From CAJBLF01 sp041675025 (lineage in GTDB: Bacteria; Patescibacteriota; Gracilibacteria; Absconditabacterales; Absconditicoccaceae): a stretch of 64,000 nt of DNA. The notes beneath the pieces are model-generated. The model was not told the origin of the DNA. It saw nothing but the letters and a program-made list of their open reading frames with translations, and did no database searches. Location: NCBI GenBank assembly GCA_041675025.1, contig JBAYUS010000001.1, positions 1-64,000 of the forward strand, in the 5' to 3' direction. The first letter of the stretch is position 1. Every line of letters starts with the position of its first letter. Made by a program: the position numbers and the translations under genes. Below are positions 10,246-21,181 of the stretch, one piece after another.

Positions 10246-12825
10246 CTATTTAGTCTTTTTAATTTTCATAATTTCAGCGATAAGTTTTGGCTCGATCTCG
10301 TCTTGAATATATCTTTCAAGTGGTCTCGCTCCGTATTGTGGTTCATAGATCTTCTCGATAATTTCTTTGATTTGTTTGTCAGAATATTTTGGTAATACAA
10401 TTTCAGAATTTACTTTTCGTGCAGCTAAGAATTCATTGATCTTATTTTTCATAATCATTGCCAATGTTTCTTTGCTCAAATGTTTGAAAACGATCTTATA
10501 ATCGATTCTGTTGAGTAATTCAGGAGTAAGGAAATTTTTCATTTCTTCGATTACTCTTTGTTTCACTTGTTCAAATTCTTTATCTTTAAGATCACCTTTT
10601 TCTCCAGTTGCGAATCCGATTGTGCTTTGTTTTTTCACAAATTCTTCTGAACCGATATTTGATGTCATAATGATGATAGTATTTTTGAAATCAATCATTC
10701 TTCCTTTGGCGTCTTTGAGATGTCCTTCGTCCAATATCTGTAATAAGATATTTAATACATCGCTAGATGCTTTTTCTACTTCATCAAATAATATCACTGA
10801 ATATGGTTTTCTTCTGACTGCTTCGGTAAGTCCACCTCATTCTTCATATCCTACGTATCATGCAGGAGAACCTATCAATTTTGATACTGAATATTTTTCC
10901 ATAAATTCAGACATATCTATTCTGATCATTGCTTCAGGATTTCCGAAATATTCTTTTGCAATCAATTTTGCTAAGAATGTTTTACCTACACCACTTGGTC
11001 CAAGACATAGAAATGAACCGATAGGTTTTGTATATTTAATCACAGATAATCTGCTTCTTGTAAGTGTTTTCACAATAGCCTCTACTGCTTCATCTTGACC
11101 TACAATCTTTTTTTTCAATTCTTCGCTCAATCTTCTAAGTTTTTCTATTTCAGATTCGTTTACGATATTTGTTGGGATACCTGTCTTGTCTGCTAAAACA
11201 TTACCGATATCTTCTTTGCTGATAATCTGTCTAAGATTGATAGGAATATTTTTATTTGTTCTGATTTTTTGCATTTCAACTTTTGCTTCTTCTTCTTTGG
11301 CTTTGAGTTCTGCAGCACCAAAGTAATCTTGTTTTTCGATTGCGTCTTCTATTTTCTTTTGAATCTTCATCAATGTATCTTCAAACTTTTTATAATCCTT
11401 ATCGTTACCAAGTTTTTGGTTCATGGTAGATTTTCTTGCACAAGCTTCATCAAGAATATCGAGTGATTTGTCTGGCAAAAATTTATTCATCATAAATCTT
11501 TTACTGAGACTGATTGCTACATCAAGAGCTTCATCATTGATTTGTACTCCATGAAAATCTTCGTAGGTTTGTTTTAATCCAACGAGAATTTGTTTAGTTG
11601 TTTCAACATCTGGTTCGTTAATTATAACTTCTTGGAATCTTCTTTTGAGAGCAGCATCTTTTTCGATATATTTTTGATATTCATTGAATGTTGTTGATCA
11701 GATTAATTTAATTTTCCCTCTAGAAAGTAGTGGTTTAAGCATTTGAGCTGCATCACCATTTTCTTGTCCTCCTGCACCGATGATAGTGTGGATTTCGTCG
11801 ATAAAGAGGATGATATTATTTGTAGGATCCATCGCTTCTTCAAGGATAGATTTCATTCTAGATTCAAATTCTCCTCTGTATTTTGTTCCTGCTAATAATG
11901 TTCACATATCGAGTAAAAATATCCTCTTATTTTTGAGTTTTTCTGGTACGTCATTTTGTACGATTTTTTGTGCTAATCATTCTACGATAGCTGTTTTACC
12001 TACACCAGCTTCTCCGATAAGAAGAGGATTGTTCTTGTTTTTTCTTAAGAGTGTATAGATAATTTGATTGATTTCATTTTGTCTTCCAATAATAGGATCA
12101 ATCAAACCGTCCTTAACTTCTTTTGTTAAGTCAGTACCGAAGTATTCTATCGTAAGTTTTTTTTCTTCTTTTTTGCTTTTATCTCCTGTTGTTGTAGTAT
12201 TATCTTTTTCAACGATTTCGCTTTCTACAGCATCCAAGAGCATGTTAATATTATTCATTTTTTGCATTTTCTCGATATCCATAAGTTTAATCTTGTTAAT
12301 ATCTAAATTGAACGTTATAAATATTTTACTCAAGACTTGTAAAAAAGCAAATAATCACATCTCTATTATGAGGGGATTTTTGTTAAGTTTTTTGTACTTC
12401 TCAACTAGACTTTCAGTATCAATATCATGGGTATAGAGATGTGTAGTAAATTGATTTGACAAATCGTGAAATGATACCGAAAATAGTATATCGAGATCTA
12501 GTTTCTTAGTTGTTTTCTTAATATATTTTGTTAACTGTTGGGAAAATTTTTTGCTGAGAGGTAATTTTTTTGTTTCCTTTAGGCCTCCTACTATTGCAGT
12601 TACATTATATTTATTTTGAAAATATTCTTCTAAAACATCTTCTGAGATATCGAGTAGTTTCCAAAAAATAGTATTGAGGTCATGATGTTTGAGAAACATA
12701 GAAATACCCCAAAAAATATCCTCTCCGTGGATTGTTTTTTGCTTGTTGGTGAAAGCTAATTTATTTGCGTGTTTTATACATGAGCTAGAATTGTTGGTAA
12801 GTAGTGTCTGTATCTCTGAAACCAT
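10246..12825 (-). CDS. clpC: Clp/Hsp100 unfoldase, ClpC-like (859 aa)
   Basis: Double AAA+ ATPase that unfolds proteins for degradation or refolding. Order: Clp N-domain (residues 1-145, IKHANKLAFTNKQKTIHGED), a hydrophobic linker (about 157-175), D1 with Walker A GEAGVGKT and IILFIDEIHTIIGAG, a short UVR-like coiled middle (IEDAIEKQDYFGAAELKAKE), which argues for ClpC rather than ClpB, and D2 with GPSGVGKT, ILFDEVEKA and the sensor-2 GARPLER. ATG at 12825 preferred; a TTG 15 bp upstream is possible. No ClpP is in the window. Several conserved Gly (VEGLAQK, EEGGGLTEA) are TGA. No CIRCE operator seen although hrcA is nearby. Confidence 0.92.
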
Positions 12826-12860
12826 ACGTTCATGATCCAATATAAAATCGATATTTCACT

Positions 12861-12888
12861 ACAGTATTTTTTTAAGATGTAAATTCAA
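12861..12888 (-). promoter_or_regulatory. Possible promoter of the clpC-like gene
   Basis: Minus strand TTGAAT (12883-12888) and TACTGT (12861-12866) spaced 16 bp, giving a leader of about 30 nt to the ATG at 12825. The -10 match is imperfect. Confidence 0.4.
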
Positions 12889-12903
12889 TAGAATACAAAT
12901 AAA

Positions 12904-13140
12904 AAAATGCTCCACAGGGTCACTTTTTTTCTTGATAAAAAAAGTACCCTTTGACTTCGCAAAGGACAAGACCAAAAGATCCAGTCAGATGCAAAACTCA
13001 GGAGTACTGTTTCAAATATGTATATCTTACCAACTCACCTCAAACCCCGCCTAGGCGGGTCCCCATTTCGGTTCGTTATATTTTACTTCCTCATCTAAGA
13101 ATTTATTACTATCTCGTGGCGCGCATCTGACGATTGTAAT
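12904..13140. repeat. Dispersed intergenic repeat A, copy 1
   Basis: Non-coding block with landmarks shared with other gaps: GGTCAC then a T-rich inverted hairpin, AAAAGATCCAGTCAGATGCA, CAAATATGTATATCTTACC, CAACTCACCTCAAACCCCGC, GGGTCCCCATTTCGGTTCGT, TTACTATCTCGTGG and GCGCATCTGACGATTGTAAT. Terminal parts (CAGATGC / GCATCTG) are inverted. A repeat B core lies inside at 12947-12970. Closest relative is 55525-55735. The remaining 13141-13273 stretch before alr shows only AT-rich promoter-like sequence. Confidence 0.75.
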
Positions 13141-13273
13141 AAAGTTGAATTATATATTTTTAAGCTTTTCTTGATTATACCGTTCTGATAGTTACTTATA
13201 TAGTATATTTATACTTTATATCAAAGCTATGTTATGATTTTTGAGATCATTATTTACTTCAAGCGTTAAGCCT

Positions 13274-14365
13274 ATGAATATTATCTGGCTTCGCAAAAAG
13301 ATTTTACTTCAAAATCTGGAGTATCTCCAATCAATTCAGTCTCAAGCTGCTATTTTTCCTGTTTTAAAGTCTAATGCTTATGGTCATTGACTCAAACAAA
13401 TAACCAAAATACTTTCAAGAACCGATGTGCCATATATTGCTGTAGATAGTTATCCGGAATACATTATTGTCAAAAAATATTCCAATATTCCTATTCTTAT
13501 TTTATGAGAAACTCTGCTTGAAAACTACAAAAAATTTGACCATAAAAAGACTACGTTTTGTGTGTACAATATCTGAACTATAAGACATTTGTGAAGACTA
13601 TGAAAAGATACTAAAATCCATTTGTTCTTAAATACAGGGATGAATAGAGAGGGTATCCAAGAAGATGAATTGCCTGGATTTATCAAGGAATTGCAGAGTC
13701 ATCCCAATCTTATCGTCGAAGGAGTTCTGTCTCATTTTTTTGATGCAGATAATATGTCGAATTCTACTATCAATAATCAGATTCAATGTTTTAAACGTAT
13801 GTATTATAAAATATTAGATGCATGATTTATGCCGACACGAAGACATATTGGTAATAGCGCTGCGATGTTTAAAATCACTGATGATTTCTTCAATGCATAT
13901 AGACCATGATTAGCTTTGTATGGATATAATCCTTTAAGTCCTCAAGATTTATTATATAAACATGGAAATAATGTATTGCCAGTTATCTCTATTACCTCTA
14001 GGGTAATGAGTTTACAGACTGTTCGACCATGAGAATGAGTGAGTTATCATCATGAATATAGACCAAGCGATAAAGAAACTATCGCCACAGTTCCCTTTGG
14101 ATATACCGAATGACTTGCAAGAAATGCTTCAGGAAAAATATTTATCAAACATCGTAAAACATTTTTTCGTCAGGTAGGTACTATTTGTATGAATCTCTCT
14201 ACTTATATTGTTGATACTTCTGTACATATCGGTGATGAAGTCGAAATCGTTTCTGATAATCCTCGTGCAAAGAATTCTATGATGAATCTTGCCGAACAGA
14301 GTGGTATTATTATATATGAATCTTTAGTAAAGTTTGATAAAGGAATAAGAAGGGAAATAGTTTAA
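13274..14365 (+). CDS. alr: Alanine racemase, 363 aa
   Basis: PLP enzyme converting L-alanine to D-alanine for peptidoglycan. The PLP-lysine motif VLKSNAYGHGL is at residues 34-44, with its second Gly encoded by TGA. The C-terminal domain holds the GYTEGLAR region and the catalytic tyrosine/substrate segment RQVGTICMNLSTYIVDTS. Length is typical. Begins ATG after a non-coding repeat and is followed 22 bp later by a ZIP transporter. At least a dozen TGA-Gly codons. With the glutamate-racemase-like gene at 58.7 kb it suggests the cell makes D-amino acids itself. Confidence 0.95.
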
Positions 14366-14387
14366 TTTTAAATTTTAAATTTTGAAT

Positions 14388-15131
14388 ATGGCATTTTGGT
14401 ATGCACTTGTGAGTGTGTTGATAGTAAGTATAATCTCTTTGGTGGGTATTATTACCTTATGACTTCGCTTATCATTGCTTAAAAAAATAGTTTTGCGACT
14501 TGTTAGTTTTTCTGCTGGTGCATTGCTTGGTGATGTGTTTTTCCATTTGTTGCCAGAAGTTGTAGGTGAGTGATGACGACCTATTTCTGCATCGTTGTGG
14601 ATACTTGGAGGAATAGTTTTTTGATTGGTTACAGAAAAAGTAATTCGTTGGAATCACTGTCATATGCCAGTTACTAAACATCATACCCATCCGGTTGCTC
14701 TTATGAATTTAATCTGAGATATAGTACATAATTTTATTGATGGATTGATTATCGGTGCAAGTTATTTAGTCAGCATTCCCGTTGGAATCGCAACTACGCT
14801 TGCTGTTGTCTTGCATGAAATTCCCCAGGAGATCTGAGATTTTGGTGTGCTTATCCATGGATGATTTAGTAGAAGAAAGGCGTTATTACTTAATTTTCTC
14901 ACTGCGTTGACTGCGGTGCTTGGTGTCATAATCGCTTTCTTATTGTATCGCTACACGAACAATATGGTAGCAGCATTGATTCCCTTTGCTGCAGGAACGT
15001 TTATCTATATTGCTGGTTCTGACCTTATTCCTGAGCTTCACAAAGAAAATACTTTGACACATAGCATTCCGCAAATCATATTTTTTCTTCTTGGTATCTG
15101 AATCATGTCGATGCTGTTATTTTTAGAATAG
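14388..15131 (+). CDS. ZIP-family metal transporter, 247 aa
   Basis: Imports divalent metal ions such as Zn2+ across the inner membrane. About eight hydrophobic segments; signature helices IV and V are present: HNFIDGLIIGASYL and VLHEIPQEIGDFGVL, which carry the His and Glu metal ligands. A His-rich loop (NHCHMPVTKHHTHP) between helices 3 and 4 is typical of ZIP. Starts 22 bp after alr, so probably co-transcribed. TGA encodes Gly in the transport motif QEIGDFG. Substrate not determinable. Confidence 0.92.
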
Positions 15132-15228
15132 CATTTTCATTCGATTTAATATATATTTTCTGACACAAAAATACAATTTCGACGTCGTAAAAAATTTCGA
15201 TACCTTATTTTTTTTGCGTCTTAAATGA

Positions 15229-15284
15229 AAAACCCTATCTTGCTTACTATCTTATAAAGATTGTAAGGGAAGAGATAGGGTTAA
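15229..15284. terminator. Bidirectional terminator between ZIP gene and membrane protein gene
   Basis: AACCCTATCT (15231-15240) pairs with AGATAGGGTT around 15273-15282, with A and T runs flanking. The TAA of the minus-strand gene sits in the right arm. Confidence 0.7.
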
Positions 15285-15790
15285 CTTGTAGAATTAGATT
15301 TTTTTTTAGTTGTATTTTTTTTGGTTTTTTCCTCCAAATTACCAATTATTTTTTTCATTTTTGCACCAAGTACAATCATGAAAACAAATCCTAGGATAAG
15401 ATTGATAATAAAAGCATGCCAACTTAATGACATTCCTATTTTTTCTCCGTCTATCACTAGATACAGCGCTCTCCCTACATAGGGAACGTAAAATAAGATG
15501 AATATCGCCAATGTTTCAGCGATGTATGCCAACCAAAATAATCTTTTTCTAAAATAATCTTTTTTTAAGAATTTTTTATCGAGCCATTTTCGCGTAAACG
15601 TGTATACACCAAGTCCTACAATCGCAAAATCAAGTATAATAGCACCTCCTCTAAGGAATAGTACTGCACGAATGCTCGCACCATTGAGATATTCTAATGT
15701 CCCAAGTCCAACAGCGATGATTAGATATATAGCAAACAGTGTAATTATGGCAGATTTCGAAAATAAGAATTTTTTAATTTTTTGTATCAT
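15281..15790 (-). CDS. Four-helix inner-membrane protein, 169 aa
   Basis: Four predicted transmembrane segments (about residues 14-33, 45-63, 85-105 and 125-147) and a Lys/Thr-rich cytosolic tail (EEKTKKNTTKKKSNSTS). No internal TGA. Lies between the ZIP transporter (convergent) and rsmG on the same strand. No family recognised with confidence. Confidence 0.75.
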   Translation of the reverse strand: MIQKIKKFLFSKSAIITLFAIYLIIAVGLGTLEYLNGASIRAVLFLRGGAIILDFAIVGLGVYTFTRKWLDKKFLKKDYFRKRLFWLAYIAETLAIFILFYVPYVGRALYLVIDGEKIGMSLSWHAFIINLILGFVFMIVLGAKMKKIIGNLEEKTKKNTTKKKSNSTS

Positions 15791-15866
15791 GTTTTCATAT
15801 TTTTTTTGTTTGACCCCACTTATATCCTTTTTTCGCTATAAAGCAAGAATTCTATATATAGTAGTA

Positions 15867-16442
15867 TTATATCTTCTTTAAAACATAGATGATTCTTTCG
15901 ATATCTCAGTCAAAAAGCTTGTATTTGTGTTTTTTCTGTATTACAAAACGAAATCTCTTGCCAAAATGCGCAATATCTTGAGCTTCTTCTGGAGTATATT
16001 GTTTATATAGGATGAGACGACCTCACTTTTTTACAAGATGATTGACCCGAGGAAGCAATTTATCGATATATCCAACAGCTCTCGCGGTTACGTAATCATA
16101 TTGTTCTTTATGTTCTTCTGCTCTGCCCCATATTGCTTTGGCATTTGGTATCTTAAGATTAGTGATCATTTCGTTGATAGCGTCGATTTTCTTTCTTGTA
16201 GAATCTATACCCGTACATTGGAGTTCAGGGTTATTTATTGCTATAGGTAATAGGGGAAATCATCCACCGGTTCATACATCGCATAGGCTTAAACCTGGCT
16301 TGAGTATTAGAACTTTATTAATTTCCAACGAATCTTGTATGTGTTTGACTTGAATACCCTCTGGATCTCTTATAGCTGATAAATTTGTATGTGAATTTAT
16401 AGATATAAACTGATCTATTAGATTTTTTCGTTTACTTTCCAT
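15867..16442 (-). CDS. rsmG: 16S rRNA (guanine527-N7) methyltransferase RsmG/GidB, 191 aa
   Basis: SAM-dependent methylation of G527 of 16S rRNA. The SAM-binding motif reads LCDVGTGGGFPLLPIAI, with two of its glycines encoded by TGA, followed by the acidic strand CTGIDSTRKKIDAI, and YDYVTARAVGYIDKLL plus KKGGRLILYKQYTPEEAQDI in the C-terminal part. Size typical. Divergent from the 356-aa membrane protein gene that starts 15 bp away. Confidence 0.93.
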
Positions 16443-16456
16443 AGGTCGTAAGCTGT

Positions 16457-17527
16457 ATGACTAAAGATTTTGGTACGTTTGATACTCTTGCTTTCTTTCT
16501 TAAAATCATTATAGTATGTCACTGTGTTCGTTTTTTTTATACATTTTATGTACCAATGGTTATAAGGAAGCTGAAGCAAAAAAAAATACTAAATGCAAAA
16601 GTTATCTTTCGATTTATTCTTCTTTGTATAGGAACGTATTTCTTAATTGCCTTTGTTAATTCAGTTGCTGAAAGATTTAGTCCAACTCCTCAAAAGGCTA
16701 CGTATACCTTATGAGCATCACTTACTTTTTCTGGTAAAATTGTTGTAGATAATAATTTTCCTACATATACTCATTCGTTGACTACGAAAGAATGAAAAAA
16801 GATAGGAATTAAAAGCTCTACTATCAATCTCAATGCATATGTAGATCAAAAAATAGAACTTGTCGGTAGAGTCAAAAAATATTTTAAAATAACTCCTGTT
16901 GTAGAAGTAGATACTCTTAAAATTCCTGATCAATGACTTATTATAAATGCTAATAGATATTTCTTTGTTAAAGAACTAATGTATCTTGATTTTTCTACAC
17001 AACCACAATTGAGTGCTTCTAAATCTTGAAATGATATTCAGGTGTCTTTTAATAAGGATCCTGTTGTATCTATCGAGCGTTTTGTATGTAGTAAAATTCT
17101 TAAGGCTCGTGATTGTACATATTTAATTAGTAATTATATCCAGACTAATAAGGATAATTTTGAATCATATCGATCATATACTTTCTATAAACATGGGACA
17201 GGTTTCTGGACTGCAATTGATAATAATCAGTTTGGTTTCTTATTTAAAGATATCTCTGATGAGATGATTTTGGATATTTCGAATATGTTTAGAATTGTTA
17301 ATAAACCATTTATAGTAGAAAATAAAATGAATTTGATTGAATCCAATTGTAAAAATGATTTTTCTCAGCTTCGTAGTATAGATTCAGAATGAACTCTTAC
17401 TTATCATGATCCATATGCTCTTACGCTTGGACTTCAATGAATTGATAAAAAAAAGAACCCGGCTACGTGTAGGATTACTTTTGATATTCGAAATGATTGG
17501 AATGTAACTGATGTACAATTTAATTAA
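16457..17527 (+). CDS. Membrane-anchored protein with large extracytoplasmic domain, 356 aa
   Basis: Two N-terminal hydrophobic segments (about residues 10-38 and 50-72) precede a 280-residue domain rich in Asn, Asp, Ser and Tyr with four Cys, probably outside the membrane. Five TGA codons read as Gly. Ends at TAA just before an inverted repeat. Divergent from rsmG with a 14-bp gap, so its promoter must overlap the rsmG start region. No family recognised. Confidence 0.7.
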
Positions 17528-17647
17528 TAATGAAAAGTGAAAAATGAATAATGTTGGTATCTGTCTTATTATGACCTATTGTAATTACGATAGATTATAA
17601 TAGTACAAATCATACATTATTCATTTTTAATTATTAATTTTTCATTA
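17527..17647. repeat. MITE-like inverted repeat
   Basis: Arms TAATGAAAAGTGAAAAATGA plus ATAATG at 17528-17553 and the near-complement CATTATTCATTTTTAATTAT continuing to TTTTTCATTA at 17615-17647 flank a unique 60-bp centre. It could form a long hairpin and may also act as a terminator for both convergent genes. Confidence 0.6.
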
Positions 17648-17657
17648 GTTTTCTGGG

Positions 17658-18158
17658 TTATTTTACGTTTAATATTTTCACTTCTTTTCTATCGTTGTTA
17701 AGTCTCATTTTTGCTATATCTCAAGATTTTTTTCATTGTATCGCTAATCCTATTGGGGATTCAAGTGATATTTTTATTGAATCTTTTGCGGTTTTATAAT
17801 TTTTATCAAAATCCATTGTAGTTTCTCATGTACCAACAACAGTTACTGTATAAGTATCACCATCATCCATTTGGATAGTTACTGTAGAACCATAATCTAC
17901 TACCTTACCTGTTTTACCTTTTTTTTCTTCTTTAATAATTTCTACATCATTGATTAAATTTTCTATTTCACCAATTCTTGAATTGATCAAATCTTTATCT
18001 TCAAGTGCAGATTTATATTCAAAGTTTTCTGAAAGATCTCCCATAGCTTTAGCTTCTCCTAATCTTTCTAGGACAGCAGGAAGTTTTATTTTTTTGAGTT
18101 CATTAAGTTCTTGAAGTAATTTTTCATATCCCTCTTTGGTAAGATAATTCTGTTTCAT
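17658..18158 (-). CDS. greA: Transcription elongation factor GreA, 166 aa
   Basis: Rescues backtracked RNA polymerase by stimulating transcript cleavage. The N-terminal coiled coil (MKQNYLTKEGYEKLLQELNE) carries the acidic tip MGDLSENFEYKSA with the catalytic D and E residues. The C-terminal globular domain has GSTVTIQMDDGDTYTVTVVG, then SLESPIGLAIQGKKSGDIAK. Four TGA-Gly codons in the C-terminal domain; a standard-code reading would lose this domain. First of a six-gene minus-strand group ending at 17.6 kb, the others being the HPF-like, NUDIX, hypothetical and hrcA genes upstream. Confidence 0.95.
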
Positions 18159-18203
18159 AACTAAACTATTATAAAGGTTAAAAGATTTTGATTATATATT
18201 GTC

Positions 18204-18524
18204 TTATTTTGATAGGTGCATTTTGAAATGTTCGAATGCATGATTTGGAATATCTTCTATAATTTTAAATCATCATTCTCATGTTGACCATACGAATACC
18301 TTTCCATCGTAAGTAAATTTGAAGTCTCCTGTCCATTTTCCTTGTTTATTTTTTTTGATAACATAATCTATTCTGATTTCTGCAGTATCTTTGTTGGCAT
18401 AAATTTTTTTAAAATATGAATCCATTTTTCCTTCAAGATTTTTTGCTACAAGGCGTTTAATGTCTTCTTCCATGTTTGCTGGGACATCTATGAACTGATA
18501 TGAAATTATTGGGTTTTTTGTCAT
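18204..18524 (-). CDS. Small protein, possibly ribosome hibernation factor (HPF/RaiA)-like, 106 aa
   Basis: Layout of one long helix (MEEDIKRLVAKNLEGKMDSYFKK region), then paired strands (AEIRIDYVIKKN, GDFKFTYDGKVFVW) and a final helix (PNHAFEHFKMHLSK), and size close to HPF/RaiA proteins that bind the 30S decoding centre. Sequence identity to HPF motifs is weak, so this is a structural guess. Three adjacent TGA-Gly codons near the end (GEGG). Lies between greA and a NUDIX gene. Confidence 0.45.
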
Positions 18525-18613
18525 TTGATATGAGATACAAAATAAAAAACCTGTTATTTGATCTTTTCTATTGAGAATATATGTAATTGGTCGAAAATTT
18601 CAATTGCATTTTA

Positions 18614-19111
18614 TTATCCAAGTTTATTGATAAAGTCTTTTTTGATGTCTTGGTTTTTTTGTCCATCTTTGATCAATGAATAGCTTTTTCTAATAAGTTC
18701 TCTGATATCCTGATAATAAATGAGAGACAATACTTCGTTAAGCGTACATCGTTTATGGATACCAATATATCATTCTGCACGTTCTATTTTTACGAAATCT
18801 GGATTTCCTGCATATTCCATCAAAAAATATGTTACATCTTTATTCATTTGCCCTCTTTGATTTTCTATGTTTCTAAGTTGAGTTGTTCCTAGGAGTTGTT
18901 TAAGTTTCATTTGATTTATAGGAATTCCCGTTTCTTCGCTTACTTCTCTAAGTGCAGTTTTTTGGATATCTTCATCTCCTTGGATTTTTCATTTGGGAGC
19001 TACTCGTTCTATTTTACCGCTGAGCGCGTGTCTTTTGATGAGCAAATATCTTGGTTCTCCATCTGAAGCAACATAATAAACAATTCATCAAGCACTTTGA
19101 ATAATTGACAT
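18614..19111 (-). CDS. NUDIX hydrolase, 165 aa
   Basis: Contains the full Nudix box G-K-I-Q-G-D-E-D-I-Q-K-T-A-L-R-E-V-S-E-E, then TGI, matching GX5EX7REUXEEXGU. Hydrolyses nucleoside diphosphates linked to another moiety; substrate not predictable. The N-terminal strand SAGGIVYYVASDGEPRYLLI is typical, with its two glycines TGA-encoded. Followed by TAA-TAA double stop. Confidence 0.92.
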
Positions 19112-19153
19112 TACTGTATTCTATTTATATGATTAAAAGGTCTATGAAAATTG

Positions 19154-19528
19154 TTAAAATCATCAGATTTTTTTGACGATTCGTTGTAATCATTTAGCTA
19201 CAATATTTGTTTGTGGCTTATTAACGTCATCTATAATATTTTTTCCTGCATCAACTCTTTTTATATTTGCTTCTCCGGGATTTTCTTTGTTCCATGTTTG
19301 TCCATCTGTTCGTTGATTATTGTGTATATTTTCATGGGTTACTGTTCTTGTATTTTTCTGCGTTTCTGTTCATTCTATCTGTTTAAGAAGCTCAGCTGCT
19401 TGTTTTTTTTCTTCAGCTGTTTGTGTTTCACCAATTTCTCTTCATTTGAGGGTGTCTTTATATTCATTTATTTTTTTTTCGTTTCATCACATAGGGATAT
19501 CTATTTTTTTTTCTATATTGTTTGTCAT
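19154..19528 (-). CDS. Hypothetical hydrophilic protein, 124 aa
   Basis: Begins MTNNIEKKIDIPMGGNEKK and is strongly hydrophilic with many Lys, Glu, Thr and Asn; central part (THENIHNNQRTDGQTWNKEN) is probably disordered. Needs six TGA-Gly codons to reach TAA. Directly downstream of hrcA (11 bp), the place where grpE is often found, but no GrpE signature is visible. Confidence 0.6.
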
Positions 19529-19539
19529 GATTTCTGTGA

Positions 19540-20211
19540 TTATTTATCTAAAGACTGTAGTATTTTTTGAAATATTGCTAAGTTTTTTTTGTAGTTTACT
19601 CTTGTAGGACCTATAATACAGAGCATACAATCGTAATCTTCTATATTTATTTTTGTATATAAGCACGATATCATCGTTTTTTTATCTTCTATAAACGTAT
19701 AATATATCTGATTTTTTTTCAAAATTTTACTATCTATAAATTTCACGATTCTTTTTTCTTCGATGAAAGAGATAATTTTTCTCGTCGTTTGATATTCATC
19801 CACCAAATCGTCTCTCAATAAATTATTGATTCAGAGATAATAATATTCATCATTTCTTAGAAATCCTACAACAACTCCATCAGCTAAAGCACCGATACTT
19901 TCTACTAATTCTTTCAATCCACTTCTTACTTTGATAACTTCTTCTTGTTTTTCATCTTCTTGAACGACAAGATAATTTTGTATATATGCTGTCAATCATT
20001 GTACGGTAGGAACTCTTCCTGAACTGTTGTATGGCTGATAGACCATTCCAGCTTTTTCAAGCTGATTTAAATATTTTCTCAAGGTAGAAGGAGCATATTC
20101 TGAATCTTCCAATGAATGCAAAAATTTTGAACCGACAGGCTCTCACTTGTTGATATAATTGTCAATAACTACATCGAGTAAAGCTAAGAGTTTTTGATCG
20201 AAATCTGCCAT
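19540..20211 (-). CDS. hrcA: Heat-shock repressor HrcA (short form), 223 aa
   Basis: HrcA binds CIRCE operators and represses chaperone genes. The winged-helix region is well preserved: DNYINKGEPVGSKFL, YAPSTLRKYLNQLEKAGMVY and SSGRVPTVQGLTAYI. The C-terminal sensor domain is shorter than usual (223 versus about 340 residues). Ends IGPTRVNYKKNLAIFQKILQ, which matches the family's final GPxRMxY region. No CIRCE inverted repeat (TTAGCACTC-N9-GAGTGCTAA) is visible in this window, so its targets are elsewhere or use a variant operator. Confidence 0.9.
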
Positions 20212-20261
20212 GCTGAAATTTCAGTGTCTATCGTGTAAAATTGTTTGATTGGTTACAAATT

Positions 20262-20289
20262 ACTATATAGTTTTCCTCTAAATTCTCAA
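20262..20289 (-). promoter_or_regulatory. Probable hrcA promoter
   Basis: Minus strand TTGAGA (20284-20289) and TATAGT (20262-20267) with 16 bp spacing, about 50 bp before the hrcA ATG. Confidence 0.5.
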
Positions 20290-20329
20290 GTCAATCTTCT
20301 ATAAAAAATCTTTTAAACGCTTTGCTGGG

Positions 20330-20590
20330 GTTGCTTTTATTTTATCGCCTCGCCGACTGGGCCTTACTTTTTCCTTCGGAGACATACTTTTTTTGTCATT
20401 GTCACAAAAAAAGTATGCAAAAAAAACTCTAGCCAGATACAAATACAACGATCTGTCGTTTCATTATGAAAAGACTTATTTATCTCACTTTGTTTGCCCC
20501 GTAATACTACGGGGACTCACTGCAATTCGATTGTATTAATTCCTTCGAATATGGGGAGTGTCGGGTCGTGTATCTGGCGATTGTAATTTA
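20330..20590. repeat. Dispersed intergenic repeat A, copy 2
   Basis: Shares with other copies: TTATCGCCTC...CTGGGCCTTACTTTTT, CCTTCGGAGACA, a hairpin built on a repeated CATACTTTTTTTGTC / AAAAAAAGTATG, AACTCTAGCCAGATACAAA, and at the other end GTGTATCTGGCGATTGTAAT. The CCAGATAC / GTATCTGG ends are inverted. No ORF of coding character. The 20591-20641 remainder holds a weak AAACC/GGTTT hairpin that may end the downstream minus-strand transcript. Confidence 0.75.
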
Positions 20591-20641
20591 GTAAAAAAAC
20601 CCCTGTTCGAGGTTTGTATTTGTGGTTTTTTGTTTAGCTTT

Positions 20642-21142
20642 TTAGTCTATAGTTGAACTATCTTCTGTAGTCGTTACGTGACCTGTATTTTGTAGTTGTT
20701 TTTGCCAGAGCATTCTGTTGATAGACATTCTGGTAGGGGAGGCGTTACAAAATTCGTCAGCAGTTAAGACGAGGAATCATTTGATTCCTTGCATAATATA
20801 ACTTAGATTAAAATCATTTTCCCATATTTTTTGGTGAATTTTATGATCTCCGATTTTTTCTAATCCTTTTGTAGAAACGTAATAGAACACATCATGTTCT
20901 CCTATTTCCATTTCTAAATTTTTTTCGTATTCCAATTCGTGGATTTGATTGGTATTTTGATGATCGAGACAGATAAGGTATTCTTTCAGTGCTTCTATAT
21001 TTTGAAGAATGTTTTTGATCTTATAATAATGCAAATATTTCAAAAAATCTTTCACCTCTTGTTTGAGGTATCCTGCTATGTCCAATGTTTTTAATTCTTC
21101 TACGATATTATTGCTAATAATATCTTGTTTGCTATCTGCCAT
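20642..21142 (-). CDS. Hypothetical cytosolic protein downstream of ftsE-like gene, 166 aa
   Basis: Begins MADSKQDIISNNIVEELKTL; mostly helical in the first 60 residues, then mixed (EIGEHDVFYYVSTKGLEKIG). No signal peptide or transmembrane segment. One TGA-Gly (20777). Located 39 bp after the FtsE-like ABC ATPase gene where ftsX might be expected, but it is clearly not FtsX. No family recognised. Confidence 0.7.
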
Positions 21143-21181
21143 AAGAATGTCGTTATGAGAAGTGATAAAACAATTATTAAA

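Noticed and set aside
10511..11098. 195-aa plus-strand frame
   Set aside because: Antisense shadow of the clpC-like D2 domain.
17527..17647. CRISPR-like or tRNA-like structures
   Set aside because: The inverted repeat is a single hairpin without spacer array; no cloverleaf or CCA-end tRNA pattern was found anywhere in the window.
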